A stretch of 64,000 nucleotides of DNA from Candidatus Melainabacteria bacterium MEL.A1 (GCA_001765415.1 CP017245.1:186001-250000); one strand, 5' to 3'; positions 37,511 to 46,567 are shown, counted from the stretch's first letter. Notes: a model not told the origin generated them from the letters alone. Translations and numbers: made by a program.

Positions 37511-37572
37511 GATTCTTCGCACAGTCATTCTGAGGTTTTGCCGAAGAATCTCAATATTTTGCTCAGAATGAC
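37511..37572. repeat. Two interleaved inverted repeats
   Basis: GATTCTTCG (37511-37519) pairs with 37542-37550, and GTCATTCTGAG (37524-37534) pairs with 37562-37572. Because the arms alternate, the RNA or DNA single strand could form an H-type pseudoknot rather than nested hairpins. Resembles dispersed palindromic elements. Confidence 0.7.
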
Positions 37573-37627
37573 GAATAATTCAACTATATATTATAATATT
37601 GCAAGCAAAAATAATCGTCAAATGGAA

Positions 37628-37653
37628 TAGTGAAAAGTGAGTGGTGAATAGTG
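37628..37653 (-). repeat. 26-bp inverted partner of a repeat at 38635-38660
   Basis: Reverse complement of 38635-38660 with 24 of 26 positions matching; the unit is a run of TTCACTA/CCACTCAC words. The pair brackets the VWA gene and the 5' part of the poly-G prepilin gene. Similar words occur at 52360-52384 (inverted) and 52912-52951 (direct). Confidence 0.7.
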
Positions 37654-37670
37654 AATAGTCAATATAAAAT

Positions 37671-38384
37671 ATGTGCATGTTGAGATTTATATTAGTATTG
37701 TTGATTTTGATTAATTTGCCGGTTATTGCAGATAATTATAATGTTTATCGAAACGGCTCTTCTCCTGATATTAGAGAAAATGAAAGAGTTTTATTTATAT
37801 TGGATTTTTCAAATAGTATGTCAGAATATTTAGACGGAAAAAGAAAAGTTGATTTGATGATTGATACGATGAGAAATTTGCTGCCAAAATTAAATCCAAA
37901 TATCTATGTTGGTTTAAGAGTTTACGGACATAGAATGGGGTTTACTCCTTATGAGGCGTGCAGAGCTTCAAGTTTAATTTCTCCAATTGAATTAAACAGT
38001 GGAATTGGAATAAGTTCAGCATTGCAGAGTGTTAAACCAAGAGGAATGACACCTATTACGTATTCACTTAAACAAGCAATAAAAAACGATTTTTTAGGTT
38101 ACGTGGGGAAAAAACATATAATTTTGTTAACTGATGGTGGAGAAAATTGTGATGAAAGCCCGTGTAAATATGTAATGGAATTAATAAAAATCCGAAAAGA
38201 TGTAATGATTGATGTAATTGCGTTTAATGTTGATGATGAAGATGATTTGTCGCAACTTGAATGTACATCAATGGTTACGAGCGGAAAGTTTTATAATGCG
38301 CAGACGGCAGCAGAATTAGCGAATAGTTTGAATAATAGTGTAAGTGCTATGAAAGAGGTTGAAGCAAAAATTATAGGTGATTGA
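37671..38384 (+). CDS. Secreted von Willebrand factor A domain protein
   Basis: 237 aa with an N-terminal signal peptide (about 1-20, ending VIA) and one VWA domain. The MIDAS metal site is complete: DFSNS at 45-49, the Thr in RGMTPITYS near 126, and TDGGEN near 160. Such domains bind protein ligands through a divalent cation. No Shine-Dalgarno is visible before ATG 37671 or 37677. It lies 2 bp upstream of the promoter of the poly-G prepilin gene, so it may be an adhesin or pilus-associated factor; that is inferred from position. Confidence 0.82.
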   Translation: MCMLRFILVLLILINLPVIADNYNVYRNGSSPDIRENERVLFILDFSNSMSEYLDGKRKVDLMIDTMRNLLPKLNPNIYVGLRVYGHRMGFTPYEACRASSLISPIELNSGIGISSALQSVKPRGMTPITYSLKQAIKNDFLGYVGKKHIILLTDGGENCDESPCKYVMELIKIRKDVMIDVIAFNVDDEDDLSQLECTSMVTSGKFYNAQTAAELANSLNNSVSAMKEVEAKIIGD

Positions 38385-38386
38385 TA

Positions 38387-38415
38387 TTGAATTTTTTGAA
38401 AATATAAGTTATAAT
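38387..38415 (+). promoter_or_regulatory. Sigma-70-like promoter of poly-G prepilin locus 1
   Basis: TTGAAT (38387-38392), 17-bp spacer, perfect TATAAT (38410-38415). AGAGGAG follows at 38431-38437 and an ATG at 38446, so transcription and translation signals precede the poly-G tract. Confidence 0.7.
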
Positions 38416-38445
38416 AAAAAATATAAATATAGAGGAGCTAGATTT

Positions 38446-39356
38446 ATGAAAAAATTTAAAAATTTATTGAAACCGCTCAATGCCTTGTGTTGCAAGAGCT
38501 TTGTCGGGGGGGGGGCAATCGTCGACTAGCCTCTCTCAATTGTCATACTGAGGACAACAGTCCAAAGTATCGTATGATTGGAAACGTTGTTGGGTTAGAA
38601 ACCCCAACCTACATCTTTACTGATAAGGTCTACTCACTATTCACCACTCACCATTCACTAAAACGACCAGGTGCTACGCACGTAGCCCTCTGTGACAGTG
38701 TTGGTTCATACTTCAGACATTGGTGTGGAGCTTTTACACTTGCAGAGGTCTTAATCACACTCGGTATCATCGGAGTTGTTGCGGCTATGACGATGCCGTC
38801 ATTGATGCAAAATTACAAAAGACAACAAGCAACTGCCCGAATTAAGAAATTTGTTTCTGTTATCAATCAAGCTCTTATTTCTGCTGAAAATGACTTAGGG
38901 CCAAGAGAAGATTGGGTTAAGGGAGAAGAAGATAATTCAGATTCTGCATATGATTTTCTAAATACATATATTAAACCTTACATAAAAAGTGCAGATATCG
39001 AAAAAAGAACTCTTTTGGGTAGGAATATGGCAACTTTAAGATTTGTTGATGGCTCTCAAATGAGTATAAAAATTGGTGCTTGTTATGATATTTATTATGA
39101 TATAAATGGAGAAAAAGGTCCAAATGAAAAAGGTAAAGATATTTTTGTATTTATTTTATGCAAAAATGGTGGCTGCAACTCTAATAGCAATCAAGTAAGA
39201 GGGATGTATTGCCAACCAAATGGCGAACCATTCCCAACACACGAGCAATTAATAGATAATTGTAAAGATCATAGAACTAATGGTGGGCAGTACTGTACAA
39301 TTCTTTTAGAACAAAACGGTTATGAATTCCCAAAAGATTATCCATTGGGTTTATAA
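38446..39356 (+). CDS. Prepilin-like gene, locus 1, with poly-G tract; out of frame from its ATG in this sequence
   Basis: ATG 38446 follows a promoter and AGAGGAG. Its frame reads MKKFKNLLKPLNALCCKSFV, GGGAIVD, then stops at TAG just after a G10 tract. The other frame, open from 38487 through 39356, encodes a hydrophilic leader and, near 38733, GAFTLAEVLITLGIIGVVAA, the prepilin signal and core helix, followed by a Cys-containing body. Eleven or eight G would join the ATG to the prepilin. The joined leader would be about 96 residues, far longer than normal. As written it is off; an internal start or a decayed gene are alternatives. Confidence 0.7.
38506..38515 (+). repeat. Poly-G tract (G10), candidate phase-variation switch
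   Basis: Ten consecutive G in AT-rich DNA, 60 bp after the ATG at 38446. Slippage by +1 or -2 would restore the prepilin frame. An assembly length error cannot be excluded. Confidence 0.85.
38635..38660 (+). repeat. 26-bp repeat, direct copy, within the prepilin leader of locus 1
   Basis: Partner of 37628-37653. The same words continue the shared leader of both poly-G prepilin genes (encoding SLFTTHHSLKR). Confidence 0.7.
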
Positions 39357-39358
39357 CG

Positions 39359-41065
39359 TTATTTTCCTAAAAAAGTTTTGCTTTCAGGTTTTATCATAGC
39401 TTTATATTGCTCATTTGCATCAAGCTGAGGTTGTTTTAGAGCTTCAGCTTGTTTGTTTGGTGCAACTTTTTGAGCATCTGGAGCTTGTTTAGCTTTTTCA
39501 GCAGCTAAACGAGCTTTTCTTTTTGCTTCTGATTTGTTTGTCATATAAATATTCAGTTTTGGAATTCCAACTCCTAATACCAAGCCAGAATACAAGTAAC
39601 CTGCAACCTGAGCAATACTTAAAGCTCTCATTTTGCCTTTTGTTTCTTTTCTTAATGCTTCTGAAACTTTTGCATCTTTTAATTTGCCCAACAATTGTTT
39701 GAATGACAATGCTTTACCGTTTTCAACAACATCAACGCCTGCAGCTTTTAATCCTCTATGTAATACTTCATCACGAGTAACCATAGGAGCTTTCAAAATC
39801 TTGTTGAAGAAGCCTTTGCCGTGTTCTTTTTCGCTATAGTTTAACAAACTTTGATCCATTGCATTTGCAGTTATTTTAGCAACAAAGTTACCTAAAATTA
39901 ACCAGTTAAAGAAACCTAAAGTATCTTTTACAATAGATTCACGAAGTTCGTCTTTGTCACGTGCAACAATAAATCTTGACATAATAGTTACGCCATAAAT
40001 AAACTTAAATTGGTCAAGTGTAGGAATTAAGCCTTTGAACTGAATTTTCTTCATCAATCCGCTCAAACCACCTTTTGCACCGATTGTAGCAATAATTCCA
40101 CCACCAAATATAGCAGCAGATGCAACTTTTAATGCTTTAAATCCTGCTGAATTATCTTTTTGGCGACCTTCTACACCAACAAAACCGTCACTACCTGTTT
40201 TCTTTTTAGTAAGATAAATATTCAACGGTTGAATTGACATACCAACAGCAGATGCAATGCCTATACCAAGCATTGAACGACCTAAGTTCATTCGTTTCAT
40301 TGATTTTAAGAATGCGTTAGTATTAATATCTTTGCTTTCTTTGAAGGCATTGCCAACTTTATCATTTACAAATGTTCTTGAAACGTTATAAATGCTATCT
40401 AAAATGTTTGAAATAGAATTTGTCTTTTGTTCCTTACCAAGTCTGAAAGAGTTTTCAGAACCGGTAGAGTTCATAATAACTGCTTTTGCATATTCTTTTA
40501 AATCTTTTGAAATTGTTATTGGTGCATCTTTTCCATTCAAGACTTCTGCATATTTGCCGACAACATCATTAATTTTTTCTTGTGGAATAGTTTTCCACTC
40601 ATCTCCAATACGAGTTTCAGCTCCTTTGAATACATCTTGCAAATAATCATTTAATGGAGATTGATTTCCAGCTTTAACCTGTTTATCCCAAGCTTTTCCT
40701 AACAATTCAAGAGTTTCGTCATCAACAAACAATTTATGTGCTTTAATGCCATATTTATTGTTAAGAGTCGTTGCAAGAGCAAGACCTGCTAAGGTTCCAT
40801 ATACCCCAACTAAAGAGTGGTTAATTGTACCAGAAGCTTCACGACGACCTGTTTCCATACCGGCTGCAGGACCTCTATTGACCATATCAACTGTAGTTCT
40901 CGGTATAACCATTGAACCAAGATCTACTGCGTTTGCGCCCCAAGCTTGGTTTGTATCTAAAAATCTCAAGCCTAATGTTGCTGCATCAGCTAAACCATTA
41001 AATTGAATGTTTTCTTTGTTGTTTTCTTGTTGTTTTAATTGGGGTATAATTGGTTGAATTTTCAT
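39359..41065 (-). CDS. Unknown protein, paralogue of the upstream gene
   Basis: 568 aa. Starts with an Asn/Gln/Lys-rich 25 residues and NIQFNGLADA, an F-x-G tag. Shared with the next gene: IPRTxxxxxxxxxxGxExxRRExSGxxxN near residues 54-80, QPLNIYLTKKKTG near 280, FKGLIPTLDQ near 345 and a following DELRES segment. Several hydrophobic stretches (GVYGTLAGLALATTL, AAIFGGGIIATIGA) suggest membrane association. The tail is Ala/Lys/Gln-rich and probably disordered. AAGGAG precedes the ATG. Function unknown. Confidence 0.8.
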   Translation of the reverse strand: MKIQPIIPQLKQQENNKENIQFNGLADAATLGLRFLDTNQAWGANAVDLGSMVIPRTTVDMVNRGPAAGMETGRREASGTINHSLVGVYGTLAGLALATTLNNKYGIKAHKLFVDDETLELLGKAWDKQVKAGNQSPLNDYLQDVFKGAETRIGDEWKTIPQEKINDVVGKYAEVLNGKDAPITISKDLKEYAKAVIMNSTGSENSFRLGKEQKTNSISNILDSIYNVSRTFVNDKVGNAFKESKDINTNAFLKSMKRMNLGRSMLGIGIASAVGMSIQPLNIYLTKKKTGSDGFVGVEGRQKDNSAGFKALKVASAAIFGGGIIATIGAKGGLSGLMKKIQFKGLIPTLDQFKFIYGVTIMSRFIVARDKDELRESIVKDTLGFFNWLILGNFVAKITANAMDQSLLNYSEKEHGKGFFNKILKAPMVTRDEVLHRGLKAAGVDVVENGKALSFKQLLGKLKDAKVSEALRKETKGKMRALSIAQVAGYLYSGLVLGVGIPKLNIYMTNKSEAKRKARLAAEKAKQAPDAQKVAPNKQAEALKQPQLDANEQYKAMIKPESKTFLGK

Positions 41066-41079
41066 AATTAAATTTCTCC

Positions 41080-42819
41080 TTACGAATTAATAAATGACTT
41101 AAATGCTGTGTTATCCTTGATTATGGCTTTCGAAAAATCATCAGAGCCTAATGTTGTCGTTGTCGACGTGGAGGATGATGTTTTTGTAGAGCCGGAGGAA
41201 CTCGATGTTTTCGAGCCGGATTCAGCATTTGAGCCTGCGGTGGAGTTTTTGTCCGCATTTAATTTCGCAAGTTCTTCTGCTCGTTTCTTGTTTGTTTTCG
41301 ACCTAGTGTATAATGGGATAAATACGCCTAATGATAACAATGAGAACACAATGTTACCAAGTTGGCAAATAGTTCTTAATCTTTTATCTTTAATTGTTGC
41401 TAATTCATCAGATGATTTCAAAGAAGTATGTTTTGCCCAATTCCATAATTTTTGTATTGGGTTAGCCCCTTCTTTGGCATCTTTTAGTTTATTAATTAAG
41501 TGAGTTCCAGGATTTTTCTTTTCTAGGAATGTTGCAATACCTTTTGCAACGTAATCACCTAAGAAATAAAAACTTGAGAATGTCGCAATGTCACGAACAG
41601 TTGCCTCTCTAAGTTCGTTTCTGTCTTCAGATGCACCCATACGGCTTGCAAATGTAGCAGTAGAAATAATCCTTGCCTGATCCATTGTTGGGAAAATTCC
41701 CTTGAATTGGAAGATGTTTTTCAAAATTGGTCTATCCATAAACATTGATAAACCGCAAACACCAACCATAGAACCAATAGAAATGAATTTTTGAGCAAGC
41801 AATTCAGCTTTTTCTTTTGTTGTCATTTCTTTGTGTTCGCTATCTTTACCAAAATCTTTATAAATTGGTGCGCCTTTTTGTCCTGATGTTTTGTGTGTAA
41901 TCCATCTGTTTATCGGCTGCATAGAAATTGCAAGCGGAATAATTACACCAAGACCACCAATACTTTTCCAGTTAACAAGTTTTGTAGCTTTTTTGAAGTA
42001 TTGTGATAAGCTATTAGCATCTTTAATATCTTCTTTAATAACGCCACGCAACATTTTAACAGTATCATCACATAGTGATTCTAAATTGTTAGAGAAGAAA
42101 CCTTTGTCTGACTTAAATTTGATATTTTCCGCAATATGAGTTTCTTCAACAATTGAACGATAAGCTTCTTTTACTTTCTTAGATGTATGTTTTTCTGCAA
42201 GAACATCATCAACAAGTTCGTTTACTGCTCTATCAAGTTTGTCATTGCCGATTTTACCAACAAATTTACCATCAGTGCCTGTTTTAATGCCAAATATATC
42301 TGCAAAATGTTTTGTTTCAGAACCATCAACACCTGACAAACTACCCAATTCATCTCTAAATGTATTATATACTTTTTGACGTTGATCTAATGATTCATCT
42401 GCAAAATGCGGTGCATAGAAATCATGGATTTTATTAATTGCATTTTCGTTAGCCCAAGTTGAAGAAAGATCTGACTTGCCAAATCCTTTCATAATAGGTT
42501 TTTGCAATAATTTTGCAACGCCTGCTACAATAAATCCAGGAATTAAACAGTTAACAACTAAACCAGATGATTCACGTCTAAAAGCTTCAAAGCCGGCATA
42601 ACCATTAGATTCTTTAGTTTCGATAACAGTACGTGGAACAATCGCAGTAGACAAGTCTAAAACAGATACGTTTACCATTGGTTGTTTTTCGCATTGTTGA
42701 ACCAATAAAATAGGCAAATCAGCCAACCCGCCTTTAAATGCCGGATTTTTTTGCGTATTATTATCCCTTTTAGGGGTATTGTTATTTTTTACACTTGCTA
42801 TACTAACTTTATCTATCAT
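41080..42819 (-). CDS. Unknown protein, first of a paralogous pair
   Basis: 579 aa, 14 bp upstream of its paralogue at 39359-41065. The N-terminal 30 residues are polar, then NPAFKGGLAD (F-x-G tag). Shared blocks: IVPRTVIETKE, GFEAFRRESSGLVVN, QPINRWITHKTSGQKG and FKGIFPTMDQ plus RNELREATVRD. Hydrophobic stretches near 95-110, 290 and 345. The C-terminal 60 residues are a Ser/Thr-rich low-complexity tail. No family recognised; the pair may form one complex. Confidence 0.8.
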   Translation of the reverse strand: MIDKVSIASVKNNNTPKRDNNTQKNPAFKGGLADLPILLVQQCEKQPMVNVSVLDLSTAIVPRTVIETKESNGYAGFEAFRRESSGLVVNCLIPGFIVAGVAKLLQKPIMKGFGKSDLSSTWANENAINKIHDFYAPHFADESLDQRQKVYNTFRDELGSLSGVDGSETKHFADIFGIKTGTDGKFVGKIGNDKLDRAVNELVDDVLAEKHTSKKVKEAYRSIVEETHIAENIKFKSDKGFFSNNLESLCDDTVKMLRGVIKEDIKDANSLSQYFKKATKLVNWKSIGGLGVIIPLAISMQPINRWITHKTSGQKGAPIYKDFGKDSEHKEMTTKEKAELLAQKFISIGSMVGVCGLSMFMDRPILKNIFQFKGIFPTMDQARIISTATFASRMGASEDRNELREATVRDIATFSSFYFLGDYVAKGIATFLEKKNPGTHLINKLKDAKEGANPIQKLWNWAKHTSLKSSDELATIKDKRLRTICQLGNIVFSLLSLGVFIPLYTRSKTNKKRAEELAKLNADKNSTAGSNAESGSKTSSSSGSTKTSSSTSTTTTLGSDDFSKAIIKDNTAFKSFINS

Positions 42820-43106
42820 ATTACGTCTGGTTTATAAAACTACACAACTATTATACCATTACACATTAATATTAAAAGTCGGGCAAAAAAAAAATTGCCA
42901 TAATAGATGATAATGTAAAGGATATATTAAGACATAATTTTGAATTTTTTATTAAAAATAGTGATATTTTAAATAAAATTTTTATATTTTTAAATAAAAA
43001 CTCAATAAAAAATTAGTATTTACATCAAAAACCAACAAAAAATTAGTTAAATTTTTTTGTAAATAATTGTTAAGATTACGCTTAATATCATAAAATTTGT
43101 CAAAAT
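42820..43106. other. AT-rich intergenic region without a recognised gene
   Basis: 287 bp, extremely AT-rich, with A-runs and repeated AAAAAATTAGT words (around 43005 and 43030). It must hold the promoter of the paralogous pair on the minus strand and the 3' end of cca. No hairpin terminator stands out. Confidence 0.5.
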
Positions 43107-44510
43107 TTAGCTATTAAAATAATTTTTTACAAATTCAATAGCATGTTTTTTTGTTAAAACATCACCTGATAATTGAGCTTCATGCAAAGCATCCATAATT
43201 TCTCCCAACTCTCTTGAAGGTTTGATGTTTAACAATTGCATAACATCGTTCCCTGTCAATAATTTTGGCAGTGGTTTTAACGTTTCACGAGTTTCCAAAT
43301 AAAATCTCAATAACATATTCAAATATGTAATATTATTCTCAACAATAGCATCAGTAATTTCAGGGCCTCTAGCTGATAATCTGTCTGCTTGCGCCAAAAT
43401 AATATCATCAATTGAATTATCGCCCATTTTGCGAACAAATCTCATCATAATTTTTTCTGTGATTTGTGGGGAGTTCATTACATGTGACGGATAAATATGA
43501 TATTTAATCATCATTGAAATGTAATCAATTTGTTTATTTGAAAGGTGTAAATTTTTCAAAAATTTAATTGCTAACTTTGCGCCAACATCATCGTGCTTTA
43601 TAAAACGATGTTTTCCTTCTTCAATTGTCCAAGTTGAAAATTTGCCAATATCGTGCATAAACGCAGCTAATTTCAAATGAGCTAATCTTGAAAAACCGCC
43701 AAAATCAATCTTGTCCAAATGTTCTTTAACTTCATCTGATGCTGAATTATATAAATTTTGCACTTGTCTTACGGTTTCTATTGAATGATGAAACAAATCT
43801 AAGTGGTGATGAGAGTTTGGAGGAACTTGTTTCAACTCTTTTACAAATGGGAAAATTTCTTCCAAAATCCATGTTTTATTCATATTTTCAAGTGCTTTAT
43901 CAGTGTATTTACCTGAAAATAATGCCATAATCTCATGATTAATCCTTTCAACTGCAGGTTTGTGGATTAAGTCAGCATATTTACAAACCGCATTAACCGT
44001 TTCCGGAGCTAGTTCAAAACCATACAGTGCCTGAAAGCGGTAAACTCTCAACAATCTCAACGGGTCATCAACAAAATTCAGCTCATTAACATAATTCAAA
44101 CATTTGTTTTTTATATCAGTTACACCGCCAGAAATATCTATTAATTCGCCTGTTCTAATATTTACGGCAATAGCATTTATTGTTAAATCTCTTCGCATTA
44201 AATCTTTTTCAATAGAATCTCCGACAGGATTTGTAACATCAATATAATTAATTTTGTCTTTTAATACTAATCTGTAAATATGATTTTCTTCATCTAAAGG
44301 AACAAAAGTCGCATCAAGTAAATCTGCAAGTTTTAATGAAAAAGTTCTTGCGTTTTCATCCATTACGATTATATCTCTATCAACACTTTCCAAACCCATA
44401 TAATAGTCACGAACAGTGCCACCAACAAGAAAAATTTCGTTATCAAAATTATCTATAATTTTTGATAAAATCGCATCTGATTTAATTTTGTCTATAATTA
44501 TTGAATTCAT
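43107..44510 (-). CDS. cca: CCA tRNA nucleotidyltransferase with HD domain
   Basis: 467 aa. Class II nucleotidyltransferase head: FLVGGTVRDYYMGLESVDRD (about 27-46), DLMRRDLTINAIAV near 107-120 and DPLRLLRVYRFQA near 147-159, the template-like helix. The C-terminal HD domain (HHHLDLFHHS, FMHDIGK near 290) is a metal phosphohydrolase module. It adds or repairs the 3' CCA of tRNA; an A-adding or poly(A) role is possible. Overlaps rsmE by 29 bp. Confidence 0.92.
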   Translation of the reverse strand: MNSIIIDKIKSDAILSKIIDNFDNEIFLVGGTVRDYYMGLESVDRDIIVMDENARTFSLKLADLLDATFVPLDEENHIYRLVLKDKINYIDVTNPVGDSIEKDLMRRDLTINAIAVNIRTGELIDISGGVTDIKNKCLNYVNELNFVDDPLRLLRVYRFQALYGFELAPETVNAVCKYADLIHKPAVERINHEIMALFSGKYTDKALENMNKTWILEEIFPFVKELKQVPPNSHHHLDLFHHSIETVRQVQNLYNSASDEVKEHLDKIDFGGFSRLAHLKLAAFMHDIGKFSTWTIEEGKHRFIKHDDVGAKLAIKFLKNLHLSNKQIDYISMMIKYHIYPSHVMNSPQITEKIMMRFVRKMGDNSIDDIILAQADRLSARGPEITDAIVENNITYLNMLLRFYLETRETLKPLPKLLTGNDVMQLLNIKPSRELGEIMDALHEAQLSGDVLTKKHAIEFVKNYFNS

Positions 44511-45231
44511 ATATTATATTTCCTAACGCTACAGTAACTGCTGTATCAGCCTTTAAAATAAGTTCTCCAAGTGTTAACATTGGAATATTGTGTTCTCTAA
44601 ACAAATCAAATTCTTTTTGAGAAAAACCACCTTCCGGTCCAATTATGACAACTAATTTGTCGTCAATATTAATCGGATTTTTCTGGGTATAATCAAATAA
44701 TGATAAATCTGTACATCTTTCGCAAAAAGCAATAACTTTATAACCATTATTTTGTAAATTTATTATATTTTCTAATTTAGTTAACTCAAAACAAGTTGGA
44801 ATATAAGCTCTTTCACATTGTTTTGACGCTTCTAGCATAATTCTTTGCCATTTAGGGATTTTCTTTTCAATAACAGAAATTGCTAATGCACAATTATCTG
44901 TATAAGTTGGATAAACTCCATCTACGCCAAGTTCAGTTGCTTTTTCTATAACAAAATTTTGTGCATCACTCCTCAAAGGACTTTGCGCAAGATATAGTTT
45001 GAATAATAATTTTCTTTGAGATTTGTAGCTTTTTTCAATATTAGCAAGGATATCTCTGCTGGTAATATTTTCGACAACAGTTTCATATTGAATTTGATTT
45101 TCATCAATCAGCAAAAGTTTTTCACCTTTTCTAATTCTCAAAGATTTTGCAAGGTGGTTGAATGTTTCTTTGTCTGAAATTGTGACCTTGTTGTTTATTA
45201 CATCATCTGATTTTATAAAAAAATGTGGCAT
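44482..45231 (-). CDS. rsmE: 16S rRNA (uracil-1498-N3)-methyltransferase
   Basis: 249 aa SPOUT-family methyltransferase. N-terminal PUA-like domain (FNHLAKSLRIRKGE near 24-37), then AQNFVIEKATELGVDGVYP near 90, and the knot with IGPEGGFSQKE near 200 and LGELILKADTAVTVAL near 220. It methylates U1498 of 16S rRNA from S-adenosylmethionine. AAGGAG precedes the ATG; operon with cca. Confidence 0.95.
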   Translation of the reverse strand: MPHFFIKSDDVINNKVTISDKETFNHLAKSLRIRKGEKLLLIDENQIQYETVVENITSRDILANIEKSYKSQRKLLFKLYLAQSPLRSDAQNFVIEKATELGVDGVYPTYTDNCALAISVIEKKIPKWQRIMLEASKQCERAYIPTCFELTKLENIINLQNNGYKVIAFCERCTDLSLFDYTQKNPINIDDKLVVIIGPEGGFSQKEFDLFREHNIPMLTLGELILKADTAVTVALGNIIYEFNNYRQN

Positions 45232-45380
45232 AACAACTCCTTGTAAATATATTATAACAAAATTGGGATTTTGTCACTTTTAACATATTAAATTTCAAAA
45301 TTACGATTGTAACATTTTAATAAAAACATAGCAAAATTTTTTATTTTGAAGTATTATAAAAGTAGCAAAGGGGATTTATT

Positions 45381-46463
45381 GTGGAAAATAATACTCAAAA
45401 TAACAATATGACAATAGGCATACCTCGTGGGATGTCCTTTTATAATGACTATCCATTCTACTATGGATTTTTTACAGATTTAGGAATAAAAATAGTGTTA
45501 TCTGACATTACAACAAAGCAAACCATGTCTAGTGGTTCTTCCCTTGTTGTTACAGAAACTTGTTTGCCTATAAAAATCTATATCGGACATGTTTTGAATT
45601 TGTTGGATAAAGGTGTTAATAAAATTTTAGTACCTTCTATTCAATCGATTGCTCCAAAAATTTATAACTGCTCAAAAATCAGAGGGCTACCGGATTTGGT
45701 TAGAAATGTTGTAAAAAGAGATTTTACAATGATTGAAGCAACTCTTGACAAATCTGAAAAAAATCAAGGTTTGTATGAATTTTTGAGTGAAATGGTTGCT
45801 CCATTTGGTATTACAGATATGGATAAAATCAAAAAGGCTTCAAAAGCTGGTTGGAGAACATATAACAATTTCCATATTATGTCAAAATCAGGAATGAGCT
45901 ATCAAAAAGCGATGAATTATGCTTTGCAAGGTAAAGTTTTTATTGAAAATCAGACAAAAGAATATCCGATCTCGATTGCTTTAATTGCGCACGGATATAA
46001 TATTTTTGATGAACGTGCTTCAATGAAGATTTTTGATAAACTTGAAAAAATGGATGTTAAGGTTTATTCATCATTACAACTTTCAAAAGAGCAAATGGAT
46101 GACGGTATAAAAGCGTTAGGGCAAGATATGTATTGGGCTAACGAACGAGAAATGACAGGTGCTGCAGGACATTTCATGAAAGATAACAAAATTGACGGAA
46201 TGATTACTGTTACTGCATTTGGATGCGGACCGGATTCCTTGATGGTTGAAAGAATTACAAGAAAAGCTAAGAGATTTAATAAACCGCTTTTGAACTTAAC
46301 AATAGATGAACAAACAGGTGAAGCAGGTTTTATTACAAGACTAGAGGCATTTGTTGACATGTTGTTCAGAAAGAAACGTGCAAAAATTATTAATAAAATC
46401 GAAATTAATGGTGAAAGTTCATATATTCCAAATACAAACTATATTGAAACAACACATCAATAG
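45381..46463 (+). CDS. COG3580-type protein, acyl-CoA dehydratase activase-related
   Basis: 360 aa. IGIPRGMSFYNDYPFYYGFF near the start, VVTETCLPIKIYIGHV near 55-70, the Cys in PKIYNCSKI near 95 and TAFGCGPDSLMVERI near 278 carry conserved cysteines that may bind an iron-sulfur cluster; TIDEQTGEAGFITRLEAFVD follows. The family relates to 2-hydroxyacyl-CoA dehydratase D-component proteins, but its standalone role is unknown, and the ATPase partner is not adjacent. The start is GTG with AAGGGGA before it. Confidence 0.82.
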   Translation: MENNTQNNNMTIGIPRGMSFYNDYPFYYGFFTDLGIKIVLSDITTKQTMSSGSSLVVTETCLPIKIYIGHVLNLLDKGVNKILVPSIQSIAPKIYNCSKIRGLPDLVRNVVKRDFTMIEATLDKSEKNQGLYEFLSEMVAPFGITDMDKIKKASKAGWRTYNNFHIMSKSGMSYQKAMNYALQGKVFIENQTKEYPISIALIAHGYNIFDERASMKIFDKLEKMDVKVYSSLQLSKEQMDDGIKALGQDMYWANEREMTGAAGHFMKDNKIDGMITVTAFGCGPDSLMVERITRKAKRFNKPLLNLTIDEQTGEAGFITRLEAFVDMLFRKKRAKIINKIEINGESSYIPNTNYIETTHQ

Positions 46464-46485
46464 ATTGATTGGTTTATAAATATTG

Positions 46486-46522
46486 AAAAGACTATATTGG
46501 CATTGCTATATAGTCTTTTTTT
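46486..46522 (+). terminator. Rho-independent terminator after the COG3580 gene
   Basis: Stem GACTATAT/ATATAGTC (46490-46497 and 46508-46515), flanked by A-run and a T7 run. Confidence 0.88.
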
Positions 46523-46567
46523 ATTAAATTATTGCGATTTTGTAAACTATTTGTCTAAGTTTTAAAA

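Noticed and set aside
37620..38660. CRISPR-like repetition of TTCACTA/CCACTCAC words
   Set aside because: Repeats are not evenly spaced, there are no unique spacers and no cas genes.
41108..41503. 131-codon open frame opposite the Ser/Thr-rich tail of the gene at 41080
   Set aside because: Antisense shadow of low-complexity coding sequence, with no ribosome binding site and no recognisable protein.
43106..43106. Replication origin in the AT-rich gap 42820-43106
   Set aside because: AT-rich, but no cluster of DnaA-box-like sequences and no dnaA or dnaN gene nearby.
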